A DNA stretch of 64,000 nucleotides from an uncultured Clostridia bacterium (GCA_934132775.1 CAKPAA010000006.1:38105-102104); one strand, 5' to 3'. Numbered from the stretch's first letter, positions 18,017 to 28,706 are shown. Notes: generated by a model not told the origin, from the letters alone. A program made the numbers and translations.

Positions 18017-20216
18017 TTATTTTTTTAATCTTAGTGCATTTAATACAACTGTTAGGCTGCTAATTGTCATTGCTAATGCCGCAAGCATTGGATTCAAAGC
18101 TACTCCTACTGGTTCTAGCACTCCGCAAGCCACTGGTATCATACAAATATTATAGAAAAAAGCCCAAAATAAATTTTGCTTTATATTTCTTATTGTATTC
18201 GCACTTATATCTAATAATGTGTTTATTTTTTCAATATTATCATTCATCAAAACTACACTTGCTGAATCCATTGCTATGTCTGTTCCTGATGAAACTGACA
18301 CACCAATGTCTGATGTTACTAAACTTACGCTATCATTTATTCCGTCTCCACACATCATAACAAGACCGTCTTTTTTTAGCTCTTTTATTTTTTCAGCTTT
18401 TTCTTTCGGTGTGACATTTGATATTACGTTATCTATTCCCAGTTGACTTGCTATTATATTAGCTGTTTTTTCGTTGTCGCCTGTTATCATTGTGATTTTT
18501 ATGCCTCTTTGTTTTAGTTTTTGTATAGTCTCTTTTGCATTCTCTTTTAAGGTATCTTTAACACCAATCAACGCAACCATTTCGTCATTTATTGAAGCAA
18601 ATAATATACTGTTTCCGTTCGCTTATCAAGCTTTGCTCATCTTGTGAAGATTTGATTTCGATATTGTTTTGTTCCATTATTTTTCTGTTTCCTATTAAGA
18701 TTTTATCTCCATTTTGATTTTTGGCTTCTATACCAAAACCTGCAATAGCCTTAAAATCTGCAATTTTTTCTAGTTCAATATTTCTTTCATTTGCATATTG
18801 TACAACTGCTCTTGCAATTGGATGTTCTGAACTGTTTTCAGCACTTGCAATTTCTCTTAATAAATTGCTTTCTTCTAAGTTACAGTAATTAAATATTCTT
18901 GAAACTGTTAATTTTCCATTTGTTAGTGTTCCTGTTTTATCAAAGCATATGTCTTTTACTTTGTGTGCATTTTCCAAAGCTTCACTAGTTTTTATTAAAA
19001 TTCCATTTTTACTAGCATTTCCAGATGCAATTACTATCGCAAGTGGTGTAGCAAGCCCCAAACTGCAAGGACAAGCAACAACTAATATGCTTACAAATAT
19101 GTTTAATGCTGTTGCAACACTCTTAGATATTGCAAACCAAACTGCAAAAGCAATAGCAGCAATAACTAAAACCGTTGGCACAAAATACCCACTTATCTTA
19201 TCTGCAATTTTTGCAATTGGCGCTTTTGTTGATGTTGCATTTGCAACTAATTTAACAATTTCAGAAACGGTCGACTCTTTGCCTATTTTCTCAGCTTTAT
19301 ATTTTATCGCTCCATCATAATTTATGCTACCTGCAATTACTTTCGCACCAATTTCTTTTTTTACAGGCACACTTTCACCTGTTATGAACGACTCGTTTAT
19401 ATGAGATTCCCCTTCTGCTATTTCACCGTCAACTGCAATTTTTTCTCCTGGTTTACAAATGACGATATCACCTTTTTTTATTTCATCTAATGTCACTTGT
19501 ACTTCTTTGCCCTCACGCAAGATAGTAGCATTGTTAGGTGTTATTGTCATTAAATTTTGCAATGCTTCTTTTGTTTTATCTTTATTTTTATTTTCGATAT
19601 ATTTTCCTATCTTTATGAAAAATATGACTATTGCAGCTGACTCATAATACAAGTTTTCAACATACATTAAGTCGCCGTTTAATATTTTTACTGTACTATA
19701 TACACTATATGAAAAGCTTGCAAGCACACCTATCATAACTAATGTATCCATATTAGGTGTTTTGTGTATCAGGTTCTTATATCCATTTTTTAAAATGTCT
19801 ACTCCAAATAACAGCACAACAACAGTAAGCACAAGCAATGAAATCGCGTAATTTACTGGATATGTTTCCATATTCAAAAATGGAATAACTGGCAGACCAA
19901 CCATATGTGACATTGATATATATAATATTAAAATTGATATTACTGATATTCCAATAAGTTTATATTTTTCATTAGATTTTTTTGTTTCTTCTTTTTCAAA
20001 GTTATCTATCCCTAAACTTTCAAATCCTGCCTTTTCAACAAATTTTTCTACTTGTTCTAGTGTTAATTTTTCATCGTCATATTCGATATTTGCATTATTC
20101 ATTACTAAATTTACAGCTGCACTTTCTATTCCATCTTGTTTATTCAAATATTTTTCTAAACCAGAAGAACACGCCGAACAAGTCATTCCACCTATTTTTA
20201 GTAATACTTTTTTCAT
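18017..20216 (-). CDS. copA: copper-exporting P-type ATPase, +1 frameshift at CGG
   Basis: A P1B-type ATPase that exports Cu(I). The frame-restored protein has 732 residues: HMA domain (GGMTCSAC), membrane segments, actuator TGES, CPC in VACPCSLGLATP, phosphorylation motif DKTGTLTNGK, then the hinge GDGINDS. Frame 0 stops at about 18585, in the nucleotide-binding domain. At the in-frame CGG (18615-18617) a +1 step reads SEG-NSILFASINDEMVALIGVKD and continues to the natural end, placing glycine where this family has EGKT-type glycine. No other defect is seen. The copper chaperone gene copZ is three bases upstream. Either half alone would lack a functional catalytic core. Confidence 0.9.
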
Positions 20217-20219
20217 TTT

Positions 20220-20429
20220 TTATTCTCCCTTGAATCCTGCATCTTCGATTGCTTCCTTAATCTCTTTTTCGCTCGTTGTGTTTTCATCAAATTTAATTTC
20301 TGCAACTTTATTTTCAAAACTTACTTTTGCTTCTTCAATTCCATCTGTATTATTTAAAACTTTTTCTAATCTTCCCGAACATCCTGTACAATGCATTCCT
20401 TCAATTTTTAATTTTATTTCTTTCATCAT
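20220..20429 (-). CDS. copZ: copper chaperone CopZ (HMA domain)
   Basis: A 69-residue soluble heavy-metal-associated domain protein with the metal motif GMHCTGCSGRLEK. It carries Cu(I) to CopA, whose gene follows after three bases. The start is the first of two ATG codons at 20429, after GAAAGGAATGATA; the longer upstream frame has no site. No CsoR gene is adjacent. Confidence 0.9.
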   Translation of the reverse strand: MMKEIKLKIEGMHCTGCSGRLEKVLNNTDGIEEAKVSFENKVAEIKFDENTTSEKEIKEAIEDAGFKGE

Positions 20430-20523
20430 TATCATTCCTTTCATATCCTTTTATTTTTACTAATTGTTTCATTTATTATCTCCAACTTTTGCTTGGAATT
20501 TCACAAATCTAAACAAAATATAT

Positions 20524-21768
20524 TTAAAATTTATTATTAAAATAATAGTTATTGTATAGTTCTATCGCAGTTGTGGGGCTGTCTACGCCGTCTTTGTTTT
20601 TTATTGGTGCAAAATTTTCTTCTCTTTTCACACTCAAAACAAGCATATCGTCTGCAACTTCAAAGCCATCAAATATAAACATCTCAAACTTATATGTGTT
20701 TGGTTGTTCACCAATAATCATCTTTCCATTCTTATCTATATAACTATTTTTCTTTTTAGCTGGTCTGTATTCTAAACCTTGAACAATTTTTTCTAGCAAA
20801 CTAACTTTGAACATTACAAATCCATAATAAGCCTCTCCAAATTTCAAGTTATTATTTTCATCTTTCTCATTCGCCATTTTTTCTGTAATCTCTGTATATT
20901 CAACAACTCCCGGCTTACCATTTAACTTACACACAACACCAACCTTTTCTTCTGGCGACGTCTTTGTAACTGTTTTAACAGCCAGTTCTTTATTTTCTAT
21001 GTTCATCATTCCAATAAAAGTTGGTTCTAACATGTCTAATAAAATATTATCAACATTTCCTATGCCTAAATATTCGATGCCTTTTTCTTTTAGTTTCTCT
21101 AAAATACCTTGTGCGTGTAAAGCATCATATATTCCACCATTTCCATTTGCAGCCATAAAGACCTTATCCTTGGCTGATAAAGTATAATTGCCATCAAAAT
21201 CTAATATAGGCAATTCTTTTTGTGAGAAAAATATTATATTTTCTTTTCCGTAGTTAAAATAATTATTCTTCTCAAAAAATAATTTTGTTTCTTTATCATT
21301 TTGTTCGCTCGTCATTATGAACCACAATATTTTTACATTATATTTATTACACGTTTCTTTTATTTTATCTGCGAAAATTTCAAATATTGTCTTTGGAGTT
21401 TTTAAAGCCACAGTGTAAGTTCCTTTTGGTCCACTATACCCAAGCCTAGTGCCTTGGCCACCAGCCATTTGGCAAACAGCCACTTTACCGTTTTTTAATA
21501 ATTCCTCGCCTTTTTCTCTATACTTATTCTTTTGTTCATCAGTTAAACTTTCTATTTTTATGTACGGTATGCTTTCTATTTTTTTATTTGCGACTGGTGG
21601 TGTGTTTCTAACATTATACAATTTTCTCATCAAATCAAAGTCTATTTTTTCTATTTGCTCAAATAAACTTTCTCTTTCATCCTCAGATAACTCATTATAA
21701 AAGTTTAACAAATATTCTGCATTGTTTTCTTTTAGGTATTTATACATCTCATCAAAATTTTTCAACAT
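20524..21768 (-). CDS. UDPGP-type UTP:sugar-1-phosphate uridylyltransferase
   Basis: A 414-residue enzyme of the eukaryote-like UDP-glucose/UDP-N-acetylhexosamine pyrophosphorylase family, which makes UDP-sugars from UTP. The signature VCQMAGGQGTRLGYSGPKGTY lies near residues 98-118, followed by FIMTSEQN, MAANGNGGIYDAL, GNVDNILLD and the late KFEMFIFD segment. It lies 22 bases downstream of argS, so the genes are probably cotranscribed. Whether the substrate is GlcNAc-1-P or Glc-1-P cannot be read from sequence alone; the AP-type UAP1 pattern is favoured. Confidence 0.88.
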   Translation of the reverse strand: MLKNFDEMYKYLKENNAEYLLNFYNELSEDERESLFEQIEKIDFDLMRKLYNVRNTPPVANKKIESIPYIKIESLTDEQKNKYREKGEELLKNGKVAVCQMAGGQGTRLGYSGPKGTYTVALKTPKTIFEIFADKIKETCNKYNVKILWFIMTSEQNDKETKLFFEKNNYFNYGKENIIFFSQKELPILDFDGNYTLSAKDKVFMAANGNGGIYDALHAQGILEKLKEKGIEYLGIGNVDNILLDMLEPTFIGMMNIENKELAVKTVTKTSPEEKVGVVCKLNGKPGVVEYTEITEKMANEKDENNNLKFGEAYYGFVMFKVSLLEKIVQGLEYRPAKKKNSYIDKNGKMIIGEQPNTYKFEMFIFDGFEVADDMLVLSVKREENFAPIKNKDGVDSPTTAIELYNNYYFNNKF

Positions 21769-21790
21769 ATAGCTTCCTTTCTAAAACATT

Positions 21791-23500
21791 CTACATTTTC
21801 TCTGGTGTTTGTATTCCTAATAATCCTAAGCCACTCTTTATTGTTGCACCAACACATTTGGTAAGCGCAAGTCTTGCCATTTTTGTTTCTTCATCATCAC
21901 ATATTATTTGATGTTCATTGTAAAATCTGCTAAAACTATGTGCCAAGTCTATTAAATACCTAGAAATTATTGAAGGCTCATTTTTGTTAGTTGCACTTAT
22001 AACAATATCAGTATATTCAGAAAGTCTCTTTATTACATCTATCGCTTCAGCATCTAATAATTTTTCAAAGTTAATTTTGCTTTCGTCTATATTTGTAATT
22101 CCAGCATTTCTTAATATACTCTGAGTTCTAACGTACGTATATTGCATATATGGACCTGTTTCTCCGTTAAAGTTTAGTAATTGATTCCAATCAAATATTT
22201 CGTCCTTAATTCTGTTATTAGACAAATCATTAAATATAACAGCACCAACACCAACCATTTTGGCAACTTCTTTTTTGTTTTCCAAAGTTGGATTTTTTTC
22301 TTCAATAATTTTCTCAGATTTATCTATCGCTTCATTCAATATTTCTTCTAAAGTTAATAGATTTCCACCTTTTCTCGAACCGATTTTTTCTCCATTTTCA
22401 TCTAAGACAAGGCCAAAAGGTATATGCTCACAAACTTTGGCATATTTCTCATATCCCATCATTTCTAGCACTTTGAAAATTTGCTTGAAATGAAGAGACT
22501 GCTCACTTCCAACCACATATAATGCCTTAGAAAAATCATATGTATCTATTCTGTACAAAAGTGCAGCTAAATCACGAGTAGCGTAAATTGTTGTGCCCGC
22601 AGAAGTTATTATTATGCAAGGTGGTATGTTCTCTTCTGGCATTTCAACAACCTTAGCACCTTCACTATCTTTTAATAACCCTTTTTTTTCTAGTTCTTTT
22701 ATAACTCTATCCATTTTATCGTTATAGAAAGCCTCTCCGTTGTACGAATCAAACTGAGAGCCAAGCAAATCATAAACTCTTCTATAATTTTCTAAGCTTA
22801 TGTCTATTATCCATTTCCAAATCTTTGTTGTTTCTTCATCCTTGTTTTCAAGCCTTATTAAAACATCTCTTGCCTTCTCTGTGTATGACGGATCTTCCTT
22901 TTCCATTTTGTTAAATCTAACATATATCGCAAGAATTGACTTAATTGGCTCAACATCAAAAGAATATTCGTCTTTCCACATCTCATATCCAGCAATCGTT
23001 TTTGAAATTCCCATTCCCCAGTCACCTAAGTGATTTATTCCAACAACATTGTATCCTAAGAACTTATACATTTTGTATAAAGCTCCACCAATAACAGTCG
23101 TACGCAAATGTCCAATGTGAAAAGGTTTTGCAATGTTTGGAGAAGAATAATCAATTACTATTGTCTTACCTTCACCAATGTTACTCTTTCCGTAATTTTC
23201 TCCTTTTTCTAATGCTTCGATTAAAACGTGTTTAACTAAGCCTTCTTTATTTATGAAAAAGTTTAAGTATCCTCCTGCGACGTCTATTCTTTCTATTACG
23301 TCATCTACTTTCATTTTTTCTTTTATCTCATTTGCTATAACAGGTGGCGCTTTTCTCATACTCTTTGCAAGTTTAAAGCAAGGAAATGCAAAATCACCCA
23401 TATCTGAATTTGGTGGTATTTCTATGTATTCCTCTAACTCTTTTGTATCAACATCTGTTATTTTATGAATTCTTTCAGCAATTTCATTTTTATAGTTCAT
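21791..23500 (-). CDS. argS: arginyl-tRNA synthetase
   Basis: A class I synthetase that charges all tRNA(Arg) isoacceptors. The 569-residue protein has an N-terminal tRNA-D-loop-binding domain, SSPNIAKPFHIGHLRTTVIGG (HIGH motif) near residue 117, the C-terminal catalytic signature EKIGSRKGG, and a helical anticodon-binding domain with DALRY-type residues (ISRYLIDLAHSFSRFYNEH). It is 16 bases downstream of cca. ArgRS is relevant to the CGG observation, but the protein looks ordinary. Confidence 0.96.
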   Translation of the reverse strand: MNYKNEIAERIHKITDVDTKELEEYIEIPPNSDMGDFAFPCFKLAKSMRKAPPVIANEIKEKMKVDDVIERIDVAGGYLNFFINKEGLVKHVLIEALEKGENYGKSNIGEGKTIVIDYSSPNIAKPFHIGHLRTTVIGGALYKMYKFLGYNVVGINHLGDWGMGISKTIAGYEMWKDEYSFDVEPIKSILAIYVRFNKMEKEDPSYTEKARDVLIRLENKDEETTKIWKWIIDISLENYRRVYDLLGSQFDSYNGEAFYNDKMDRVIKELEKKGLLKDSEGAKVVEMPEENIPPCIIITSAGTTIYATRDLAALLYRIDTYDFSKALYVVGSEQSLHFKQIFKVLEMMGYEKYAKVCEHIPFGLVLDENGEKIGSRKGGNLLTLEEILNEAIDKSEKIIEEKNPTLENKKEVAKMVGVGAVIFNDLSNNRIKDEIFDWNQLLNFNGETGPYMQYTYVRTQSILRNAGITNIDESKINFEKLLDAEAIDVIKRLSEYTDIVISATNKNEPSIISRYLIDLAHSFSRFYNEHQIICDDEETKMARLALTKCVGATIKSGLGLLGIQTPEKM

Positions 23501-23516
23501 TTTATCCTCCCTCTGC

Positions 23517-24798
23517 CTACATAGGCATATGTTCTTTAAGCCATTTAATTCTATCTGCTCTGACTTTTTCTTTCAATTTATTAAACTCCTTTTCCCCAGG
23601 ATATTTCTTTCCATTTATCTCAGTCATCATTTCTTTTCCAATAATTGCAAACTCAATTTTTCTATTCGTTGTTTTATCTGCATTTGCCAAAATTTCCATT
23701 CCGTCCAGCCCCAAGCTACTTTTATAAATCCTCTCAATAAAATCTACTCTTTTAGGATAAGTCATTATATCAAAAATTCCAGCTCGCATATGTTCTAAGC
23801 AAGCAGTTTTACCTATTTTATGCCACTTAGCAGGAAGTTTTAGCCTGCTACATAATTTGTTTAATGGCTCAATACCATTTTCTTCATGATTTATATGTCG
23901 TGGTAAAATTTCTTTTGGTGTTGCAGCCTTACCTAAGTCGTGAACTAAACCTGCAAATACAATACTCGGATTTGATGTGTCTATTGCAATTTTATCTATT
24001 ACTAACATCGTGTGTTCATACGCATCGCCTTCTGGATGATACTGTATTGGTTGCTCAACACCAATTAAATCATTTACCTCTTTAAAATGCTCTTCTAACA
24101 AATTAGCACTTTTTAAAGCATTAAAAAATTTACTTGGTCTATTAGCTTGCAATGCTCTTTCTAATTCTGCAAACACTCTCTCAGAAGACAAAAAATCTAA
24201 TTCTAACTTACATTTCTTCATAAGTTCAAGTGTATAATCATCAATCTTAAAATCATTTTCATCGTTATCAAAATACTCTTCCGTTTTAAAAAAACTATCT
24301 ACACACAACTTCTTTGATAACTGGGCTAAAAACCTTGCAACTCTGTACGCTCTCAAAGGATCTTCTAAAAAAGCATCACTAGTTGCTCTAATCACTTTAT
24401 TTTTCAAATCACGCACTCCGATTAAACGGGTCTATAATTTCTTCAGTCAGCACATCTTTTGCAATGCTATTTATCGTTATATCTCTTCTTTTCAAATCTT
24501 CTTCTATCGATATTTTACTATTAGTAAGCATTTCAAAACCCTTGTGCCCATTAGAAACTTTCTTTTCAACTCTTGCCATTGCAAACTCAATATTATCCAT
24601 TGTGAATACAGGAAAGGATTTTCCCTGAATTTTGGCATTTGGAAATATCTCTTCAAAAGTTTCTCTTTCAATTCCAGTAACACAATAGTCATAATCTTTT
24701 GGCTGTAATCCAAGCAAACTATCCCTTAATGCTCCGCCAACTAAATAAAGTCTACCACCATATTTTTCTATTTTTTTAGCGATATATATAATATCCAA
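23517..24798 (-). CDS. cca: CCA-adding tRNA nucleotidyltransferase with HD domain, +1 frameshift at CGG
   Basis: Adds or repairs the CCA end of tRNAs. The frame-restored protein has 426 residues: class II nucleotidyltransferase head (GGALRDSLLG, catalytic DYDYC), RRDITINSIA, the DPFNG motif, the neck region, and an HD phosphohydrolase domain (EHTMLVID, VHDLGKAATP). Frame 0 ends at 24409 after DPFNRSA. The break is an in-frame CGG (24418-24420); a +1 step gives DPFNGVRDLKNKVIRATSDAF, where glycine in DPF.G is conserved in the family. The start is TTG after GGAGGTGG. Without the shift no complete CCA enzyme is encoded here. First gene of a unit with argS. Confidence 0.9.
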
Positions 24799-24858
24799 CT
24801 TTAATGACCACCTCCAAAAGCCTATTCTAACGTGTTCGTACTAAAATCTCACTCGGTT

Positions 24859-24887
24859 ATTATAGCATATTTTGCTACATACAGCAA
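24859..24887 (-). promoter_or_regulatory. promoter of the cca-argS unit
   Basis: TTGCTG, a 17-base spacer and TATAAT on the minus strand. The remaining bases up to 25022 show nothing else. Confidence 0.7.
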
Positions 24888-25022
24888 TAAGTAACAAAGC
24901 AAAAAAATGTCCATTCTCTTTAACAGCACATAACTTACTCAAATAGAAATTTACTTTTTTAAGTTTCAACAAAATACCCACATTTTTATAAATATTAAGC
25001 TCTCACTAATACTTGAAATTGA

Positions 25023-25063
25023 AAAAGGAGAACAGTTTTTGACTGTTCCCCCCTTTTTCCCTT
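25023..25063 (-). terminator. strong terminator after the 25099 gene
   Basis: Minus-strand hairpin AAAAAGGGGGGAACAGT/ACTGTTCTCCTTTTT with a T run. Confidence 0.85.
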
Positions 25064-25098
25064 AAAACTCAACTCAGAAGAAGTTTAATCTTCTAATC

Positions 25099-25821
25099 TC
25101 AGCCCTCCATTTTTGTAATTCTCACAATAGAGACCTCGTACGTAGTTCTAGCTTCTACATCTTCGGAGTCCGAAAGCTTTTTCAAGTATTCCCTACTCTG
25201 TACTCTACCATACAACTTAATCCAGTCGCCTACTTCAAGCTTGCTCGCATATTGTGCAGCTCTTCCCCAAGCAATGCAAGGAATATAGTCAACTTTATTG
25301 TGAGGTCTACCTACTGCAATTACGAAGTCAGTAATCTGCCTACCCAAAGGCGTCGTTCTGAATGTAGACTGCCTACAAATGTGACCGTTCAAATAGATTA
25401 AGTTTTCAATTGGTAAAGCATACTCCAATTCTTCTCCAATTTCATAAACTTTGATGTTCCTGGCAAACAGGAACAGCTCCAAATGCTTCCGACCATCTTT
25501 GCCAACTTTTTTATAAGAACGTAACTGTCCTTCAACTTTGACATACTTGCCTTTCAAACCACTTTCAATGGCAATGGGCATCAGCAACTCAGATACAATT
25601 ATGGGTATATAGTCTGCAGTTCCACTCAACCTCACAACCCTTATTCTGGTTTTGTAGAATTTTTCCCGCAAAAACTCGTGGCTATACTCGAATTCTTCCT
25701 CGATAAAGCCACTTACGCAAATCTTGTTGAAATCGGTAGAGGCATTTTCTTTGCCAATACTTATACCTTGGTAAGTTACGACCTTGTTGTCCTGCGTTGC
25801 TACGAAACTTTTTTCTGACAT
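25099..25821 (-). CDS. SSB-like double OB-fold protein, GC-richer dialect
   Basis: A 240-residue single-stranded-DNA-binding-type protein with two OB folds. The second half (YLNGHICRQSTFRTTPLG, VDYIPCIAWGRAAQY, then LYGRVQSREY) is clearly related to the protein at 46840. The ATG at 25821 follows AGGAGGAAATAGTACA. Codon use is GC-richer than the neighbours, with two in-frame CGG arginine codons (25489, followed by A, and 25666) and no frame break. It stands alone between a TTTACA-N17-TATAAT promoter and a strong terminator. Function beyond ssDNA binding is not evident. Confidence 0.82.
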   Translation of the reverse strand: MSEKSFVATQDNKVVTYQGISIGKENASTDFNKICVSGFIEEEFEYSHEFLREKFYKTRIRVVRLSGTADYIPIIVSELLMPIAIESGLKGKYVKVEGQLRSYKKVGKDGRKHLELFLFARNIKVYEIGEELEYALPIENLIYLNGHICRQSTFRTTPLGRQITDFVIAVGRPHNKVDYIPCIAWGRAAQYASKLEVGDWIKLYGRVQSREYLKKLSDSEDVEARTTYEVSIVRITKMEG

Positions 25822-25971
25822 TGTACTATTTCCTCCTGTAATAATATTTTTTTGCTTATAGTACATTAGTAGAAAGAATTTTTTAACTTGTTTATTAGCA
25901 CAAATACTGCACTAATAATCAGATTCAGAAATTACTTCTTCCTCCTTTATAGTAATATAAACAGCATACAA

Positions 25972-26000
25972 ATTATAACATCAATTAACAATTTTGTAAA
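25972..26000 (-). promoter_or_regulatory. promoter of the SSB-like gene at 25099
   Basis: TTTACA, 17 bases, TATAAT on the minus strand. The leader of about 145 bases holds an extra ribosome-site-like AAAGGAGGAAGAAG (25938-25951) with no ATG, GTG or TTG start behind it. Confidence 0.75.
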
Positions 26001-26211
26001 GATTATGTAAAATAGTTTCTTAGATTCATAATAAACTTCTACCTTCCATATTGAACTCACTTTCGGAAATAGAAATTACTTTTGCAAGTTGTCATTTAAA
26101 TAATACAGCCAAAATACATTTTAATCTCAAATAACTAAAATTGAAAAAATCGCTCATAAATAATGCACATTTCAAATTTTATCTAACCGTAAATTTGTTG
26201 TTGTTTACGAG

Positions 26212-26277
26212 TTGACTTTTTATAGCTTTTACGTTAATATAAGCTTTGTGTAAATGCCAAGTCATTCAGGTATTTAC
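26212..26277 (+). promoter_or_regulatory. promoter and leader hairpin of the ClpE-like gene
   Basis: TTGACT-N17-TAATAT (26212-26240) is followed in the leader by the inverted repeat GTAAATGCC/GGTATTTAC (26250-26258 and 26269-26277). I see no clear tandem CtsR heptamers. The bases 26001-26211 are AT-rich without a recognisable feature. Confidence 0.6.
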
Positions 26278-26321
26278 GCAAATCATTTACAGAATTTGAT
26301 AAAAAAGGAGAGTTATTATAA

Positions 26322-28640
26322 ATGTCATTATGCTCAGTATGTAAAAAGAATACGGCTGTAGTATTTGTTAATAAGATGGTTGATGGAAAACCTGAAATTG
26401 AAGGTTTGTGTCTTTCTTGTGCTAAAAAAAGAGGCATCAATCCACTATCTTCAATGATGAAACAATACGGTGCTTCAGATGAAGATATTGAAAATTTGAA
26501 CGAACAGTTTGAAGAAATTGTTTCTTCATTATCAGGAGATAGCGAAATGCCAGAAGAATTAGCAGAAGAACTTAATATGGACGACCCAAATAGTCCATTT
26601 TCTTCTATGCTGTCTAATTTATTTCCTAGTATGAACGCACATAGCGACACAGAAAATGCAGATTTTTCAAAAACTAAGAGTTCATCTAGCAAAGAAAAAA
26701 ATAAAAAAGATAAGAAAAGAAAGATTCTTGATACCTATGGTGTAAATTTAACAGCCAAGGCTCGTGACGGCAAAATAGATAAACTTATTGGAAGAGATGT
26801 TGAAATTGAACGCATTACTCAAATACTAAATCGTCGTAGCAAAAATAATCCTTGTTTAATTGGTGAACCTGGTGTCGGCAAGACCGCAATTGCACAAGGA
26901 CTTGCTCTTAAAATTGCAGAAAAAGATGTTCCTGCAAAATTGTTGTCAGCCGAAATTTACCAAATAGATATGACTTCAATGGTAGCTGGCACTCAATTTA
27001 GAGGTCAATTTGAGGCAAGAATGAAAGCTCTAATCGAAGAATGTCGTCAATGTGGAAATATTATTCTTGTAATTGATGAAATTCACAACATTGTTGGAGC
27101 TGGTGGTGACGTAAATCAAACAATGAATGCCGCAAACATTTTAAAGCCAGCACTATCTAATGGAGACATTCAAGTTATTGGTACTACAACACTTAAAGAA
27201 TATAGGAAAAACATAGAAAAAGATGCTGCACTTGAAAGAAGATTTCAACCAGTTATTGTTGAAGAGCCTTCAATTCAAGACACAATAAAAATTTTAAGTG
27301 GTATAAAGGACTATTATGAAAATTATCATCACGTAAAAGTTTCTGATACATTGATAAAACAAATTGTGCTAATGTCTGAGAAATACATTCACGATAGATT
27401 TTTGCCAGATAAAGCAATTGATATATTAGATGAAGCTTGTTCAAAAGTTAATTTGACAAACAAAGTGCTAGCTCAACTTCAAATTATGAAAGATGAACTT
27501 GAACAAGTCAAAGCTAAAAAAGATGAATTAGAAACAATTACTAATGAAAATGAGACACCTGATTATGAAAAGATTGCGAACTTAAAATCTCGTGAAACAG
27601 CACTTATTAACCAAATTGCAGATATGTCACAAGGCAATAATTTAGAGTTGGAGTTAAATATTGATGATGTCGCAGCTATAATCGAAAATTGGACAAAAAT
27701 ACCTGCTTCAAAAATATCTGAGACAGAAGCTGATAAATTATTAAACTTAGAAAAAAATATTCATAAGAGACTAATAGGTCAAGATGAAGCTGTAACTGCT
27801 GTTGCCGATGCAATTAGAAGAAACCGTGCAGGGCTAAGAAATAAAAAACGTCCACCATCATTCATTTTTGTTGGTCCAACAGGTGTTGGAAAAACTGAAC
27901 TTGCAAAGTCAATAGCCGATGAATTGTTTGGAAGCGAAGATTCTATAATCAGAATTGATATGTCTGAATATATGGAAAGTCACTCAGTTTCAAAACTTAT
28001 CGGTTCTCCTCCTGGATATGTTGGATATGATGATGCAGGACAACTTACTGAAAAAGTTAGACGTAATCCATATTCACTAATACTTTTTGATGAGATAGAA
28101 AAAGCACATCCAGACGTGTTTAACTTACTTCTTCAAATATTAGATGATGGAAGGCTTACAGATGCCCAAGGAAGAACAGTAAACTTTGATAACACAATTA
28201 TAATTATGACGTCAAATGCTGGTTCAAACCTTAACACAAATGGAATAGGCTTTAACAAAGATGAAGCCCCACTTGTCGAAGCAAGAGTTATGAGTGCTTT
28301 GCAGTCAACTTTTAGGCCAGAATTTTTAAACAGAGTGGATGAAATTATAGTATTTAACGAATTGACAAGACCTGAACTATTAAAAATTGTTGATTTGATG
28401 CTTGATGAAATCAAGGACGAATTAGCAGAAAAAAATATTCATATAACCTTTACTGATGAAGTGAAAAACTATATTTTAGAAAAAGGATATGAGCCAAAAT
28501 ATGGTGCTCGCCCACTTCGTAGAGCAATACAAAAATACGTTGAAAATGAGCTAGCTCAAAGTCTTTTGAAAAACGAACTATTGCCTAACGACTCAGTAAT
28601 TATTAACTTAGTTAATGACAAAGTTGTGGTGGAACAATAA
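26322..28640 (+). CDS. clpE: ClpE-type AAA+ unfoldase with N-terminal zinc finger
   Basis: A HSP100 unfoldase expected to feed ClpP. The 772-residue protein begins with a zinc finger (C4, C7, C30, C33), as in ClpE, in place of the Clp-N repeats of ClpC. A linker rich in S and K leads to a first AAA+ module (GEPGVGKT near residue 185, IDEIHNIVGAGG), a short coiled middle region (about 390-430), and a second module (GPTGVGKT near 517, FDEIEKAHPDVFN) with the C-terminal D2-small domain. The ATG follows AAAAAAGGAG. ClpC-like with zinc finger is the only real alternative name. It is a lone plus-strand gene with its own promoter and terminator. Confidence 0.9.
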   Translation: MSLCSVCKKNTAVVFVNKMVDGKPEIEGLCLSCAKKRGINPLSSMMKQYGASDEDIENLNEQFEEIVSSLSGDSEMPEELAEELNMDDPNSPFSSMLSNLFPSMNAHSDTENADFSKTKSSSSKEKNKKDKKRKILDTYGVNLTAKARDGKIDKLIGRDVEIERITQILNRRSKNNPCLIGEPGVGKTAIAQGLALKIAEKDVPAKLLSAEIYQIDMTSMVAGTQFRGQFEARMKALIEECRQCGNIILVIDEIHNIVGAGGDVNQTMNAANILKPALSNGDIQVIGTTTLKEYRKNIEKDAALERRFQPVIVEEPSIQDTIKILSGIKDYYENYHHVKVSDTLIKQIVLMSEKYIHDRFLPDKAIDILDEACSKVNLTNKVLAQLQIMKDELEQVKAKKDELETITNENETPDYEKIANLKSRETALINQIADMSQGNNLELELNIDDVAAIIENWTKIPASKISETEADKLLNLEKNIHKRLIGQDEAVTAVADAIRRNRAGLRNKKRPPSFIFVGPTGVGKTELAKSIADELFGSEDSIIRIDMSEYMESHSVSKLIGSPPGYVGYDDAGQLTEKVRRNPYSLILFDEIEKAHPDVFNLLLQILDDGRLTDAQGRTVNFDNTIIIMTSNAGSNLNTNGIGFNKDEAPLVEARVMSALQSTFRPEFLNRVDEIIVFNELTRPELLKIVDLMLDEIKDELAEKNIHITFTDEVKNYILEKGYEPKYGARPLRRAIQKYVENELAQSLLKNELLPNDSVIINLVNDKVVVEQ

Positions 28641-28663
28641 GAACATTTAAAAGCACTATCTAA

Positions 28664-28706
28664 AACAGGCGCGTATGCAATACAAACATATGCGCCTGCT
28701 TTTCTT
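28664..28706 (+). terminator. terminator after the ClpE-like gene
   Basis: Hairpin CAGGCGC..TATG/CATA.GCGCCTG followed by TTTTC. Confidence 0.8.

Noticed and set aside
18585..20216. Programmed -1 frameshift as in E. coli copA
   Set aside because: The direction is +1, the position is late in the gene, and there is no slippery heptamer; the mechanism must differ.
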